A stretch of 64,000 nt of DNA from Rhodobacterales bacterium (GCA_008107755.1 VIRH01000095.1:62001-126000); one strand, 5' to 3'; positions 27,103-36,639 are shown, counted from the stretch's first letter. A program made the numbers and translations. The notes: generated by a model not told the origin, from the letters alone.

Positions 27103-27125
27103 CGTCCCGTGAGGGACACGGGACG
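27103..27125. repeat. 9-bp perfect inverted repeat in a divergent promoter region
   Basis: CGTCCCGTG and CACGGGACG flank AGGGA between the divergent DUF4870-like and DUF1499 genes. It has no T-run, so an operator or a 5' UTR hairpin is more likely than a terminator. TTGACA at 27185-27190 with an AAATAT about 18 bases later could be the DUF1499 promoter, downstream of this repeat. Confidence 0.45.
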
Positions 27126-27265
27126 GGTTCCTGTCCTCTCGGCCTGAATTTATGATGCACGGACTTCGGAAGTGAAGTTCATTTTTGACAATTGGGCGCT
27201 AAACAAAGAAATATTCCCTGGCCTGCCGTCAATGGCGGCCGTCGGGTCAAGCGAACCAGGTAGTC

Positions 27266-28258
27266 ATGAAGCGATACGCGGTCCATAGAACAGCCCTTGC
27301 TCCGGCGAGCCGGAAGGTCGGCGGGCTTGCGCTTGCGCTCTCCGTCAGCGCCTTTCTCGCCAAGCGCTTCGGCTTCATCGACGAAGATATATTTGTCCTG
27401 TCCCTGATCGTCGGGGCAGGGGTGGCGCTGGTTGCGGTCGCTCTTGCGCTCTTCGCGTTTCAGCGGATCTGGTCTTTGGGCGGCCCCGGCGTCCCCTCGG
27501 CGCTCACCGGAACGCTGCTCGGCCTCCTGGCCTTCGCGCCGCCCGCGCTCGTACTCGCCATGCTCGTGGCGCACGGGCACGAAAACGACCTCTCGACCGA
27601 TTTCGCGAATCCCCCGGAAATGAAACAGGTGTCTCTGGAAGAGGATCAGCCGTTTCTCGGCTGGCTCAACCGGACGATGGAAGACCGGATCTGGCCGCTC
27701 TGGGCGTGGGCGTCGGATGAACCGGTCAATCGGGCCGAGGCCCTTGAGGATCAGGAGCTTTACCCGGACATCGTGCCGCGCCGATACCGAATACCGCCGG
27801 CCCAGCTTCATGTTGCCGGCGCAAAGGCCGTCAGCGACCTCGGCTGGCGTGTGGTGGACGAATTGCCGCCGGACTTGCTTGATGCGCCGACGCGCCTGCA
27901 GGCAGAGGGCATCACGCGTGTTCTCGGCCTGAAATATGATGTCGTTCTACGCGTTCGGCCGGATCCCGTCGGCGCTCTTCTCGACATTCGGTCCAGATCC
28001 CGCACCGGCCTGAACGACCTGACCGACAACGCCGATCACATTCGCACAGTCCTGTCCGAGATCGACAGGGTCCTGCTCGCCACCTATGGCGATCTGGCCC
28101 GCCTTTCGGTTGAAGAAAGCGAAACGGACGAGGATGACCTGCCGGCCGAGCCGCTGGAAGAAAAGCGCAAGGCATTCCCGATCCCCGGCTTCAAGCCCTA
28201 CTTCGAGGAGGACGATGGTCCTGTCGGAGAAGAGGATCCGCTGGACCTGGAAGGTTAG
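27266..28258 (+). CDS. DUF1499 domain membrane protein
   Basis: 330-residue protein with three hydrophobic segments near the N terminus (about 17-35, 42-66, 75-100) and a C-terminal DUF1499 domain (about 165-285). The domain signature is visible as DIRSRSRTGLNDLTDNADHI followed by RTVLSEID, along with PRRYRIPPAQ. An acidic tail follows (VEESETDEDD, EEDDGPVGEEDP). DUF1499 proteins have no established function. It ends 23 bases from the convergent MBL gene. Confidence 0.85.
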   Translation: MKRYAVHRTALAPASRKVGGLALALSVSAFLAKRFGFIDEDIFVLSLIVGAGVALVAVALALFAFQRIWSLGGPGVPSALTGTLLGLLAFAPPALVLAMLVAHGHENDLSTDFANPPEMKQVSLEEDQPFLGWLNRTMEDRIWPLWAWASDEPVNRAEALEDQELYPDIVPRRYRIPPAQLHVAGAKAVSDLGWRVVDELPPDLLDAPTRLQAEGITRVLGLKYDVVLRVRPDPVGALLDIRSRSRTGLNDLTDNADHIRTVLSEIDRVLLATYGDLARLSVEESETDEDDLPAEPLEEKRKAFPIPGFKPYFEEDDGPVGEEDPLDLEG

Positions 28259-28281
28259 AACCACCAAATTCCAGCCCCGCG

Positions 28282-29184
28282 TCACCTTGAGAGGCTGAAC
28301 GCCGCGTTCAGCATGATCGCCGGCTTGGCATCGACGATGCCTCTGCTTGCCAGATCCTCCAGATGGGCAAAGACGGACAGCCCGGCTGCCGGATGGAGGC
28401 GCGGGTCGACGTCTGCATAAAGGTCCTTGACGATCTCCGGGATACGGCGCGGACCATCCGCGAGCTTCGACAGGATTGCGGTTTCTCGCCCGAGGCGATG
28501 CTCCTTGAGGTCGCGGACATAGGCCTGCGCATCGCGTATCAGACCGCCGTGCCCCGGCAGATAGACCGTCTCGGCACGTTCCAGAAGCTTGTCGAGCGAG
28601 GCCATGTAGTGCCGCATGCTGCCATCCGGCGGGGCGACGATGGACGTGGACCAGCCCATCACGTGATCCGCCGAAAGGAGGGCGTTCTCCTCCTGGATCG
28701 CAAAACTGAGGTGGTTCATCGTGTGGCCGGGCGTCGCCACGGTTTCGAACGTCACGTCCGCGGCCTTGAAGATGTCGCCGTCCTGCAACTGCCTGTCGGG
28801 CTGGTGGTCCCTGTCTCCGCTGGAATCGAGCGGGTTGATCTCGCCGTCGAGCAACTCCCGCGCCGCCTCGTGGACGCCACAACCAACGATGGGCGCTCCG
28901 GTGCGGGCCTTCAGCAGGCGTGCTCCGGGCGAATGGTCCATATGCGTGTGGGTCACGAGAATGGCTTCCAGGCTTGCACCGTCGACTTCCTTGAGGATCG
29001 TGGCGATATGTTGCTCGTCCGCGGGGCCGGGATCCACCGCAACGACGCGGCGGGTGCCGATCAGATAGGTGTTGGTCCCGTGAAAGGTGAAGGGGCCGGC
29101 ATTGCCTGCTGTCAGGCGGCGCACCCCTGGCAGGATCTCGACGGCCGTGCCGTAGCTGGGATCGAAATCGCGTTCGTGTTTCAT
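28282..29184 (-). CDS. MBL-fold metallo-hydrolase (LACTB2-like)
   Basis: Metallo-beta-lactamase-fold hydrolase of 300 residues. The zinc motif HTHMDHSPG lies near residue 78, followed by a later ligand in ATPGHTMNHLSF, the bridging Asp in LSADHVMGWSTS, and LPGHGGLI. The N-terminal NAGPFTFHGTNTYLIG and the C-terminal winged-helix-like domain place it with LACTB2-type proteins, which in animals are RNA endonucleases; bacterial function is open. ATG 29184 matches the family N terminus; a TTG at 29307 with an upstream G-rich site is an alternative. Confidence 0.85.
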   Translation of the reverse strand: MKHERDFDPSYGTAVEILPGVRRLTAGNAGPFTFHGTNTYLIGTRRVVAVDPGPADEQHIATILKEVDGASLEAILVTHTHMDHSPGARLLKARTGAPIVGCGVHEAARELLDGEINPLDSSGDRDHQPDRQLQDGDIFKAADVTFETVATPGHTMNHLSFAIQEENALLSADHVMGWSTSIVAPPDGSMRHYMASLDKLLERAETVYLPGHGGLIRDAQAYVRDLKEHRLGRETAILSKLADGPRRIPEIVKDLYADVDPRLHPAAGLSVFAHLEDLASRGIVDAKPAIMLNAAFSLSR

Positions 29185-29368
29185 GGGAGGTGCCGGGCTG
29201 TCATGATCTTGAGTGACTCGCATTCGCGGGGAAGGGTCGGGCCAGTGTCCCGGTTTCGCAAGTTCTGTTTGGGGCGCTGGAGCCGGAGCTGAGGGAAACT
29301 TTGCCAATCCACCCCGACATGTGAAACATTACAGCCCTGACGTAATCGTAAAACTGTGCGGGACGCAA

Positions 29369-29848
29369 ATGGCGCAGGAACAAGAATGCCGTGTGGACGG
29401 TGTGCTGGATCTTCCGAGGGAGCGGGCCTATTCCCTGTTCATCGATCGGCCGGGCCTCTGGTGGACGTCGCCTTTCCGCGATGCGGCTGAAGGAGAGATT
29501 CAGGCGGGCATCGAACCCTTTGCAGGGGGAAACTGCTACGAGATCGACAGCAGTGGACGCCAGCGCATTTGGGGAACGGTACTCTCGATAGAACCGCCTC
29601 TCTACGTGCGTCTGGCCTGGCAGATCTCGGACGACGGGACGGAAATTGCCGATCCGGCGACCGCAAGCCGGGTGATGGTGAATTTTCGGCAGGCCGGCGA
29701 AACCACGCGGGTGGAGATCGTTCATACCGAATTCCTGAGGCACGGTGAAGCGGGCGCGGATTACGCAAAATCCATGGGAGAAGCCGGCGGGTGGCCGAGG
29801 ATCCTGGCCAATCTGAAAGCAGCTGCCCGCACACTTGCGAAGCGCTGA
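29369..29848 (+). CDS. SRPBCC/AHSA1-family protein
   Basis: 159-residue START/Bet v1-fold protein. Seen are RVDGVLDLPRERAYSLFID at the N terminus, the WWTSPFRD and RIWGTVLSIEPPLYVRLAW strand segments and the C-terminal GGWPRILANLKAAA helix that closes the hydrophobic cavity. Family members bind hydrophobic ligands or act as Hsp90 co-chaperones; the role here is unknown. GGGA before ATG 29369 supports this start. Divergent from the MBL gene. Confidence 0.78.
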   Translation: MAQEQECRVDGVLDLPRERAYSLFIDRPGLWWTSPFRDAAEGEIQAGIEPFAGGNCYEIDSSGRQRIWGTVLSIEPPLYVRLAWQISDDGTEIADPATASRVMVNFRQAGETTRVEIVHTEFLRHGEAGADYAKSMGEAGGWPRILANLKAAARTLAKR

Positions 29849-30066
29849 GCGGCGCGGTTCGGGGACGCCGGCTCCAAGGAGCGGGACATGCTTTGGTCGG
29901 GGCCGGTATAGCCACTGACTGTCTCGGGCGCGCAAGTCTTCGCGAAGCTTGCCAACCCCGACGTTTTTTCTGTCGCCTGCATGACATGTTTTCCGTGATA
30001 GGAAAAAAGAGCCGTAGTTCCGTGATTCTCCGGTTTCGGCTATATAAACCGCCGAACTCGGGACAC
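29849..30066. other. Gap upstream of phoR
   Basis: Noncoding stretch between the SRPBCC gene and the phosphate locus. A TATATAA at 30041-30047 could be a -10 element for the phoR leader, but no good -35 is seen. No terminator after the SRPBCC gene was found. Confidence 0.35.
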
Positions 30067-30153
30067 ATGAGCGACACCGTTACCCGTTCATCGCCACGTT
30101 CCAGTCGACAGCCAGACCCGAGTGAAGAACGGAAACTGCTGCAGAACGAATGA
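30067..30153 (+). CDS. Candidate 28-residue leader ORF coupled to phoR
   Basis: ATG 30067 follows a GGGA site; the 28-residue frame is rich in Ser, Arg and Glu and its stop overlaps the phoR ATG as ATGA. No homology is recognised. The overlap suggests translational coupling rather than a functional peptide. It could also be chance. Confidence 0.3.
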   Translation: MSDTVTRSSPRSSRQPDPSEERKLLQNE

Positions 30154-31505
30154 CCGATTCCACGCCGCCGACAGAAAAGAGCCCTGAAAACAGGCCGGCC
30201 GCCACGCCGCTGACCAGATTGCGTGAGGCACGCTGGACGCTGTTTGCCGCCTTGTGTGCCGGCATTCTGGCCGTTGCGCTTTACGATGTGCCCTTTTGGG
30301 AAATGATCTTGGCCCTGGCGTTTCTGGCCGTGATTTCGGCTTTCGTGCCCCGCCGGGCAAGCGCAAGGCGGCTGAAGCTCAGTGAGCAGCGCGAGATGCG
30401 CCGCATGTGGCCTGGCACTGGCATGAAGGTAACCGTGGATGCCCTGTCGACGCCCTGTTTCGTTGCCGACGGACGTGGCATCACGCGCTATGTAAATACC
30501 CGGGCCCAAGAGCTCTATCGGGGTGTGAAGCCGGGCGACCCGCTGTCGTTTTCCCTGCGTGTGCCATCGCTTCTGGAGGCTTTCGACCGGGTCTGCACCT
30601 CGGGCGCAGAGGAGCGGATCAACTGGAACGAAAGGGTCCCGACCGAAAGCTGGTACGAGGCCCATATTGCTCCGATCTACATGCCCGGCAGTGGCCAGGA
30701 GGACCGCAAGCGCGGTGTTCCGGACTTCATTCTCGTCGTCATTCACGACCTGACGGAGAACCGGAGGCTGGAACGCATGCGCACAGACTTCGTGGCGAAT
30801 GCCAGCCACGAACTGCGGACCCCGCTTGCGTCACTGACGGGGTTCATCGAGACCCTGCAAGGGCCTGCTCGAAACGACCCTGACGCTCGCGACAGGTTCC
30901 TTGCGATCATGCTCGAGCAGGCCGGCCGCATGCGCCGCCTGATCGATGACATTCTGTCCCTGTCGCGGATCGAGCTGAAAGCCAATGTGCGTCCGGCAAG
31001 TGTGGTCGACATGAGCGACATCGTCCGACATACGGCGGATGCGCTGTCACCGGTCGCAAAGGAACTTGGTGTGGAAATCCGCACACACGTGCCCGAGGCT
31101 CCCGTCAGAGTGAATGGTGAACGTGACGAACTGATCCAGGTCACCGAAAACCTGATCGAGAACGCACTGAAATACGGCAGCAGCGGCAAGATCGTCGACG
31201 TCGAACTGAGCGAACAGGACATGGCAGGTGAGGGGCTCTCCTGTCTGCTTTCGGTAAGGGACTACGGCGAGGGAATTGCGCGAGAGCATCTGCCGCGCCT
31301 CACGGAGCGCTTCTACCGGGTCAACGCGGAATCAAGCCGGGCAATGAAGGGCACCGGCCTCGGCCTTGCCATCGTGAAGCACATTCTGACCCGGCACCGC
31401 GGCCGGCTCGAAGTCGAGAGCGAGCCTGGCAAGGGCGCAACCTTCAAGGTCAGGTTGCGGTCGATTGGTGCCGAGGAGCCGACGGAAGAAAAGATACCGG
31501 CCTGA
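30150..31505 (+). CDS. phoR: Phosphate-regulon sensor histidine kinase
   Basis: Membrane histidine kinase of 451 residues that phosphorylates PhoB when phosphate is scarce. Two membrane helices (about 29-45 and 49-66) are followed by a PAS-like domain (about 92-200), the HisKA domain with ANASHELRTPLAS (phosphorylated His220), and an HATPase domain with NLIENALKYG, VRDYGEGIAREHLP, ERFYRVN and GTGLGLAIVKHI. The whole family order is intact. It opens the phoR-pstSCAB-phoU-phoB cluster typical of alphaproteobacteria; the response regulator gene is at the other end. Confidence 0.94.
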   Translation: MTDSTPPTEKSPENRPAATPLTRLREARWTLFAALCAGILAVALYDVPFWEMILALAFLAVISAFVPRRASARRLKLSEQREMRRMWPGTGMKVTVDALSTPCFVADGRGITRYVNTRAQELYRGVKPGDPLSFSLRVPSLLEAFDRVCTSGAEERINWNERVPTESWYEAHIAPIYMPGSGQEDRKRGVPDFILVVIHDLTENRRLERMRTDFVANASHELRTPLASLTGFIETLQGPARNDPDARDRFLAIMLEQAGRMRRLIDDILSLSRIELKANVRPASVVDMSDIVRHTADALSPVAKELGVEIRTHVPEAPVRVNGERDELIQVTENLIENALKYGSSGKIVDVELSEQDMAGEGLSCLLSVRDYGEGIAREHLPRLTERFYRVNAESSRAMKGTGLGLAIVKHILTRHRGRLEVESEPGKGATFKVRLRSIGAEEPTEEKIPA

Positions 31506-31870
31506 CAAAGGGCCTGGACCGGGGACTTGGCCGCGACTGTCGCTCTTCTGGCTGCGCAGACGATTGGCAAGGACGGGCTCACTCGACTCACGCAGGGCGT
31601 TTCTGCCAGGGAAAAAATCCGGTCCGCACCCGTCCAGTTACCCGAAGAACGACTCTTGACCACCCGATATGACGCGTTTTGTCACGCAATCTGACACACT
31701 AATGTGAAAGATCAGAAATAGTTTATATTTTTCAATAGTTTGAAGTGTCACAAAACTGAAAAAAATCTGTCATAGAACTCTCATCCGACGGGCCTAGGTT
31801 CGCCGCATCACTCGAGCAACCGATGCCGAGCGATCATCTAGAAACCTTGACATTCAAAGGGAGTGGTCAA
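31506..31870. other. Noncoding regulatory region of the pst operon
   Basis: The 365 bases between phoR and pstS carry no gene. The right half is AT-rich and holds the tandem Pho boxes. A further pair of related half-sites, TTGTCAC at 31679 and CTGACAC at 31691, is spaced by 12 rather than 11 bases and is doubtful. Confidence 0.6.
31745..31784 (+). promoter_or_regulatory. Tandem Pho boxes upstream of pstS
   Basis: Four 7-base half-sites recur at an exact 11-base period: GTGTCAC (31745), CTGAAAA (31756), CTGTCAT (31767) and CTCTCAT (31778), separated by AT-rich 4-base spacers. This fits the PhoB recognition pattern (two head-to-tail Pho boxes); the third repeat matches the consensus fully and the second is poor. 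A -10-like TAGGTT follows about ten bases later. PhoB should activate pstSCAB-phoU-phoB from here. Confidence 0.85.
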
Positions 31871-32911
31871 GTGAAATTTACGACCCTCGTTAGTGCAACC
31901 GCCATCGCCGTTGCTTCCACCGCATTCGCTGGATCCGCCCAGGCTCGCGACCAGGTGCAGATTGCCGGTTCCTCCACCGTTCTTCCCTATGCTTCCATCG
32001 TCGCCGAAGCATTTGGCGAAAACACCGATTTCCCGACACCGGTCGTGGAATCCGGCGGCTCTTCCGCCGGTCTGAAGAAATTCTGCACGGGCGTCGGCGA
32101 AAACACCATCGACATCGCCAATGCATCGCGCAAGATCAAGGACTCTGAGATCGCTGCCTGCGGCGAAGCCGGCGTCAAGGACATCATCGAAGTCCAGATC
32201 GGCTATGACGGTATCGTCTTCGCCTCCCAGAAAGACGGTCCGGACTTCACCGCCTTCACCCCCTCCGACATCTTCAACGCCCTTGGCGCGAAGGTTCTGA
32301 AAGACGGTGAAGTCATCGAAAACCCCTACAACCAGTGGGCCGATTTCAACGCTGATCTTCCGGCAGTCGACATCGCCGCCTTCATCCCGGGCACCAAGCA
32401 CGGCACCCGTGAAGTGTTCGAGGAAAAGGTTCTTGTCCAGGGCTGTGAAGACACCGGCGCCCTGAAGGCAATGGTCGACGGCGGCATGGGCGAAAAAGAC
32501 GCTGAGAAAGCCTGCATGGTAGTGCGTACCGACGGCAAGTCTGTCGATATCGACGGCGACTACACGGAAACCCTGGCCCGCATCGACTCCAACCCGAATG
32601 GTATCGGCGTCTTCGGTCTTGCGTTCTACGAGAACAACACGGACAAGCTGAAAGTGGCAACCATGTCCGGTGTCGCTCCGTCGACCGAAACCATCGCCGC
32701 TGGCGAATATCCGGTGTCCCGCCCGCTGTTCTTCTATATCAAGAAGGCACACATCGGCGTGATCCCGGGTCTGAAGGAATACGCCCAGTTCTTCGTTTCC
32801 GAAGAAATCGCCGGTCCGGACGGCCCGCTGGCCCAGTACGGCCTGGTTTCCGATCCGGAGCTGGCAGCGACCCAGGCTTCGGTCGAAGCTGAAGAAACGA
32901 TGGGCAAGTAA
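31871..32911 (+). CDS. pstS: Phosphate ABC transporter substrate-binding protein
   Basis: Periplasmic phosphate-binding protein of 346 residues. GTG 31871, preceded by GGGAG, begins a signal peptide whose cleavage follows SAQA. The mature part shows VQIAGSSTVLPYASI and GGSSAGLKKFC (phosphate loop), NASRKIKDSE, IPGTKHGTREVF and the C-terminal SRPLFFYIKKAH. A longer frame from 31823 would bury the signal peptide and overlaps the promoter, so GTG is preferred. It lies directly under the Pho boxes and is separated from pstC by a hairpin, fitting its higher required dosage. Confidence 0.93.
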   Translation: MKFTTLVSATAIAVASTAFAGSAQARDQVQIAGSSTVLPYASIVAEAFGENTDFPTPVVESGGSSAGLKKFCTGVGENTIDIANASRKIKDSEIAACGEAGVKDIIEVQIGYDGIVFASQKDGPDFTAFTPSDIFNALGAKVLKDGEVIENPYNQWADFNADLPAVDIAAFIPGTKHGTREVFEEKVLVQGCEDTGALKAMVDGGMGEKDAEKACMVVRTDGKSVDIDGDYTETLARIDSNPNGIGVFGLAFYENNTDKLKVATMSGVAPSTETIAAGEYPVSRPLFFYIKKAHIGVIPGLKEYAQFFVSEEIAGPDGPLAQYGLVSDPELAATQASVEAEETMGK

Positions 32912-32925
32912 GCCGATCTTCACCG

Positions 32926-32949
32926 AAAGGGCGGCGCGAGCCGCCCTTT
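32926..32949 (+). terminator. Intercistronic hairpin between pstS and pstC
   Basis: AAAGGGCGGC pairs perfectly with GCCGCCCTTT around a GCGA tetraloop (GNRA type), followed by CTTGTC rather than a full T-run. It sits 15 bases after the pstS stop. A partial terminator or mRNA-stabilising hairpin here would give more PstS than permease. Confidence 0.65.
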
Positions 32950-32977
32950 CTTGTCTCCCCTGCCGGTTGGGCCATTC

Positions 32978-34447
32978 ATGTCACTTGCCTATATTCTTAT
33001 CGCTTTGCTGGCCCTGGCTGTTGCCGGGTTTTTCGCCGGACGCGGAAAAGCCCTGAGGTCGGCCGGAGGGGACTCGCGTCTTCTGCATTCCCTGCCTGGA
33101 TATTACGGCTGGAACATCGTCGTTTCGACGCTCGTCCCGTCTCTCCTCGTTCTTGCAATCTGGCTGGCCGTCCAGCCCGTGGTGATCGACAACCACGTTT
33201 CATCAATGATTTCCGAAGAGACCACGTCCGCCGGATCGCTCAGTCTTGTCATGAGCGATGTCGTACGCGTTGCCGAAGGTCTGGATCTGGCAGTCTCACG
33301 CGGCACGATGACACGGGAAGAGGCCGCCACGCTGCGGACCGACGTGACCGATATCCGCGCCCGCCTCGGGGAAATCGGTGTCGCCCTCGGATCCGATGTC
33401 AGTCCCGAAATTCTCGAGGCCGCGCAGGCCTATCGCGGCTGGTCCTCCACCGGCAATCTGTTGCGATCGATTGCGGTCCTCGGCATCGCGTTTGCTGGCC
33501 TGGCCTTCGGGTTCATGCGCACCAATCGCGATTTCCGCGCCCGCAACACCGTCGAGACCGTTATCCGCTACATGCTGATCGCCGCAGCCTGCATCGCGAT
33601 CCTGACAACCGTCGGCATCGTGCTGTCGCTGATCTTCAACACGGTCGAATTCTTCAGGATCTACCCGGCAGCCGACTTCTTCTTCGGCCTGACCTGGTCG
33701 CCAAGCTTTGGCGGTGGATCGGAGCTCGGCATCGTTCCTCTGATCTGGGCAACGCTGTACATTTCCTTCATCGCGTTGGCGGTGGCTGTCCCCATCGGCC
33801 TCTTCGCCGCGATCTATCTCTCCGAATATGCAACGTCGACTGTGCGGGCGATCGCGAAGCCGCTGCTGGAGATCCTCGCCGGTATTCCGACCATCGTCTA
33901 CGGCCTCTTCGCCCTTCTGACGGTCGGTCCGATGCTGATGAACGTCTTTGGTACGGGCGGCGCCCTCGGCGTCAGCTGGATGTCCGGAGCGTCCTCTGTC
34001 TTCACCGCCGGTGTCGTCATGGGCATCATGCTCATCCCCTTCGTCAGCTCGCTGTCGGATGACATCATCAATGCTGTTCCGCAGGCCATGCGTGACGGGT
34101 CCCTCGGCCTTGGCGCGACCCATTCGGAGACCGTCAAGCAGGTGATCCTGCCGGCGGCTCTGCCGGGTATCGTCGGGGCCATCCTGCTGGCGGCATCGCG
34201 AGCCATCGGCGAAACCATGATCGTCGTTCTGGGGGCGGGCGCTGCCGCCCGTCTCAGCCTCAACCCGCTCGAGGCCATGACCACCGTCACCGCAAAGATT
34301 GTCAGTCAGCTCACCGGCGATGCCGACTTCGCCTCACCGGAGGCGCTGGTCGCCTTCGCCCTGGGCATGACGCTCTTCGTCGTGACGCTGGCCCTCAATA
34401 TTGTCGCGCTTTACATCGTGCGTAAGTACCGGGAGCAGTACGACTAA
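32978..34447 (+). CDS. pstC: Phosphate ABC transporter permease PstC
   Basis: 489-residue inner-membrane permease, longer than E. coli PstC (319) because of an N-terminal extension (about residues 1-190: a first helix, a periplasmic coiled segment around LRTDVTDIRARLGEI and a second hydrophobic stretch), as usual in alphaproteobacteria. The C-terminal half is the binding-protein-dependent permease domain, with IYLSEYATSTVRAIAKPLLE, GIPTIVYGLFAL and the EAA loop ALGLGATHSETVKQVILPAALPG (GLGATHSETV core). ATG 32978 is chosen over an in-frame TTG at 32951. Its stop overlaps the pstA start by one base. Confidence 0.92.
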   Translation: MSLAYILIALLALAVAGFFAGRGKALRSAGGDSRLLHSLPGYYGWNIVVSTLVPSLLVLAIWLAVQPVVIDNHVSSMISEETTSAGSLSLVMSDVVRVAEGLDLAVSRGTMTREEAATLRTDVTDIRARLGEIGVALGSDVSPEILEAAQAYRGWSSTGNLLRSIAVLGIAFAGLAFGFMRTNRDFRARNTVETVIRYMLIAAACIAILTTVGIVLSLIFNTVEFFRIYPAADFFFGLTWSPSFGGGSELGIVPLIWATLYISFIALAVAVPIGLFAAIYLSEYATSTVRAIAKPLLEILAGIPTIVYGLFALLTVGPMLMNVFGTGGALGVSWMSGASSVFTAGVVMGIMLIPFVSSLSDDIINAVPQAMRDGSLGLGATHSETVKQVILPAALPGIVGAILLAASRAIGETMIVVLGAGAAARLSLNPLEAMTTVTAKIVSQLTGDADFASPEALVAFALGMTLFVVTLALNIVALYIVRKYREQYD

Positions 34448-35799
34448 TGACCGACACAACCCTGACGCAGCGAGCGGAAACACAAAGTGCTCCGGCGCCG
34501 CTGCCGTTCAAGTCGATCCTTGAAGCCGATGCCCTGACGCGCAAGCGCAATGCCGCGGAAAAGCGTTTCAAGATGTATGGCATCGCGGCGATCGCAATCG
34601 GTTTGTTCTTCCTGGTCGCTCTCCTCTGGGCGATCCTGTCCAACGGTCTCGGCGCCTTCAGCCAGACCTTCATCAAGGTCGACGTTCCGCTTGATCGCCA
34701 GCAGATCGAGGCGGCGGAAAAGTCCGTGGTCAAGACGTCGAAGTATCGTGCGATCATCGACGGGGCCTTTGCCAGTGAACTGACCAAGGCCGGCATTTCC
34801 ACGGACATTCCGACCAAGGGCCTGGAAAAGCTGTTCTCGTCCGGAGCTGCCGCTACGGTGCGTGACTACGTGCTCGCCAATCCGGGCGCTATCGGCTCCA
34901 CGGTCACCTTTGACCTCATCGCGTCGTCCCGTGTTGACGGCTATCTCAAGGGCCGTGTGAAGCGTGAAGATCTTGCACAGGACAAGAACCTCGACGCGGC
35001 GCATCTGGATCTCGCCGACCAGATGGAGGACGCCGGCATTCTGGAAAAGCGCTTCAACTGGGCCTTCATCACCGGAACGGACGCCTCTGACTCCCGACCC
35101 GAGCAGGCCGGCATAGGCGCTTCGATGGTCGGGTCCCTCTTCATGATGCTGGTGGTGCTGTTCCTGTCGCTGCCCATCGGCGTGGCCGCGTCCATCTACC
35201 TGGAGGAGTTCGCCCCCCAGAACCGGTTCACCGATCTGATCGAGGTGAATATCTCCAACCTCGCGGCGGTGCCATCCATTGTCTTCGGTATCCTGGGTCT
35301 TGCGGTGTTCATCCAGTTCATGCATCTGCCGCAGTCCGCACCGCTGGTCGGTGGTCTGGTGCTGACGCTGATGACGTTGCCGACCATCATCATCTCGACC
35401 CGCGCCTCACTTAAGGCCGTGCCGCCGAGTATCCGCGATGCGGCGCTCGGGGTGGGCGCGTCCAAGATGCAGTCGATCTTTCACCACGTTCTGCCGTTGG
35501 CGATGCCCGGCATTCTGACCGGCACGATCATCGGCCTGGCCCAGGCGCTCGGCGAAACCGCGCCGCTTCTCCTGATCGGCATGGTCGGCTTCATTGCTTC
35601 CAACTTCCCTGATGGCGTTTCGGCCGGCTTCTTCTCGCCGAACTCCGCAATGCCTGCCCAGATCTACGAATGGGCCAAACGCGCCGACCCGGCGTTCTAC
35701 GAGCGGGCCTGGGGCGGGATCATCGTCCTGCTGCTGTTCCTCATGACCATGAACATTATCGCGATCATCCTGCGCCGCAGGTTTGAGCGCCGCTGGTAA
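34447..35799 (+). CDS. pstA: Phosphate ABC transporter permease PstA
   Basis: 450-residue inner-membrane permease with an N-terminal helix (about 48-68), a periplasmic insertion (about 70-220) and a C-terminal permease domain with five helices. Signatures include [29 protein letters not shown], and the ATP-binding-protein contact loop [19 protein letters not shown]. The first base of its ATG is the last base of the pstC stop, so the two are coupled. Confidence 0.93.
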   Translation: MTDTTLTQRAETQSAPAPLPFKSILEADALTRKRNAAEKRFKMYGIAAIAIGLFFLVALLWAILSNGLGAFSQTFIKVDVPLDRQQIEAAEKSVVKTSKYRAIIDGAFASELTKAGISTDIPTKGLEKLFSSGAAATVRDYVLANPGAIGSTVTFDLIASSRVDGYLKGRVKREDLAQDKNLDAAHLDLADQMEDAGILEKRFNWAFITGTDASDSRPEQAGIGASMVGSLFMMLVVLFLSLPIGVAASIYLEEFAPQNRFTDLIEVNISNLAAVPSIVFGILGLAVFIQFMHLPQSAPLVGGLVLTLMTLPTIIISTRASLKAVPPSIRDAALGVGASKMQSIFHHVLPLAMPGILTGTIIGLAQALGETAPLLLIGMVGFIASNFPDGVSAGFFSPNSAMPAQIYEWAKRADPAFYERAWGGIIVLLLFLMTMNIIAIILRRRFERRW

Positions 35800-35810
35800 G
35801 GATTGAGCCT

Positions 35811-36608
35811 ATGAACGAGATGCCCAACATCGAACAGGCAACCAGTATGACCCAAAGCAAGATCTCCGCGAGCAAGGTGCAGGTCTATTACGGCGACAAT
35901 CAAGCGATCAAGGATGTCGACATCGAGATCCAGCCGCGCACCGTGACCGCCTTCATCGGTCCGTCGGGCTGTGGCAAGTCGACGTTTCTGCGCACGCTGA
36001 ACCGGATGAACGACACCATCGACGTCTGCCGCGTCGAGGGCTCGATCAAGATCGACGGCGAGAACATCTACGATCCGAAGGTCGATCCGGTACAGCTGCG
36101 CGCCAAGGTCGGCATGGTGTTCCAGAAGCCGAACCCGTTTCCGAAATCGATCTATGACAACATTGCGTACGGGCCGAAGATCCACGGTCTGTCCCGCAGC
36201 AAGTCCGAGCTTGACGATATTGTTGCCTCCAGCCTGCAGAAGGCGGGGCTCTGGGAAGAGGTGAAGAACCGTCTGGACGAGCCGGGAACCGGCATGTCCG
36301 GCGGGCAGCAGCAGCGCCTGTGCATTGCCCGTGCAATCGCGGTGAGCCCGGAGGTGATCCTGATGGATGAGCCTTGCTCGGCGCTCGATCCGATTGCCAC
36401 CGCCAAGGTTGAAGAGCTGATCGACGAACTGCGCGAGAACTACACGATCGTCATCGTGACGCACTCCATGCAGCAGGCAGCCCGAGTGTCCCAGCGCACG
36501 GCATTCTTCCATCTCGGCGTTCTCGTCGAGGAAGGTAAGACGCAGGACATCTTCACCAACCCCCAGGACAAGCGTACACAAGATTACATCACCGGCCGCT
36601 TCGGCTGA
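35811..36608 (+). CDS. pstB: Phosphate ABC transporter ATP-binding protein
   Basis: 265-residue ATPase of the Pst importer. Walker A is GPSGCGKST near residue 52, the Q-loop [14 protein letters not shown], the ABC signature [15 protein letters not shown] and Walker [14 protein letters not shown], with the switch His in VTHSMQQA. The [14 protein letters not shown] segment is specific to PstB. AAGGA precedes ATG 35811; an internal ATG at residue 13 is a possible alternative. Confidence 0.96.
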   Translation: MNEMPNIEQATSMTQSKISASKVQVYYGDNQAIKDVDIEIQPRTVTAFIGPSGCGKSTFLRTLNRMNDTIDVCRVEGSIKIDGENIYDPKVDPVQLRAKVGMVFQKPNPFPKSIYDNIAYGPKIHGLSRSKSELDDIVASSLQKAGLWEEVKNRLDEPGTGMSGGQQQRLCIARAIAVSPEVILMDEPCSALDPIATAKVEELIDELRENYTIVIVTHSMQQAARVSQRTAFFHLGVLVEEGKTQDIFTNPQDKRTQDYITGRFG

Positions 36609-36639
36609 GCGAGTTTCCGATTTCTGAAAGGGACACAGG

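Noticed and set aside
29439..30809. 456-codon minus-strand frame opposite the SRPBCC gene and phoR
   Set aside because: Antisense to two recognised proteins, no homology by eye.
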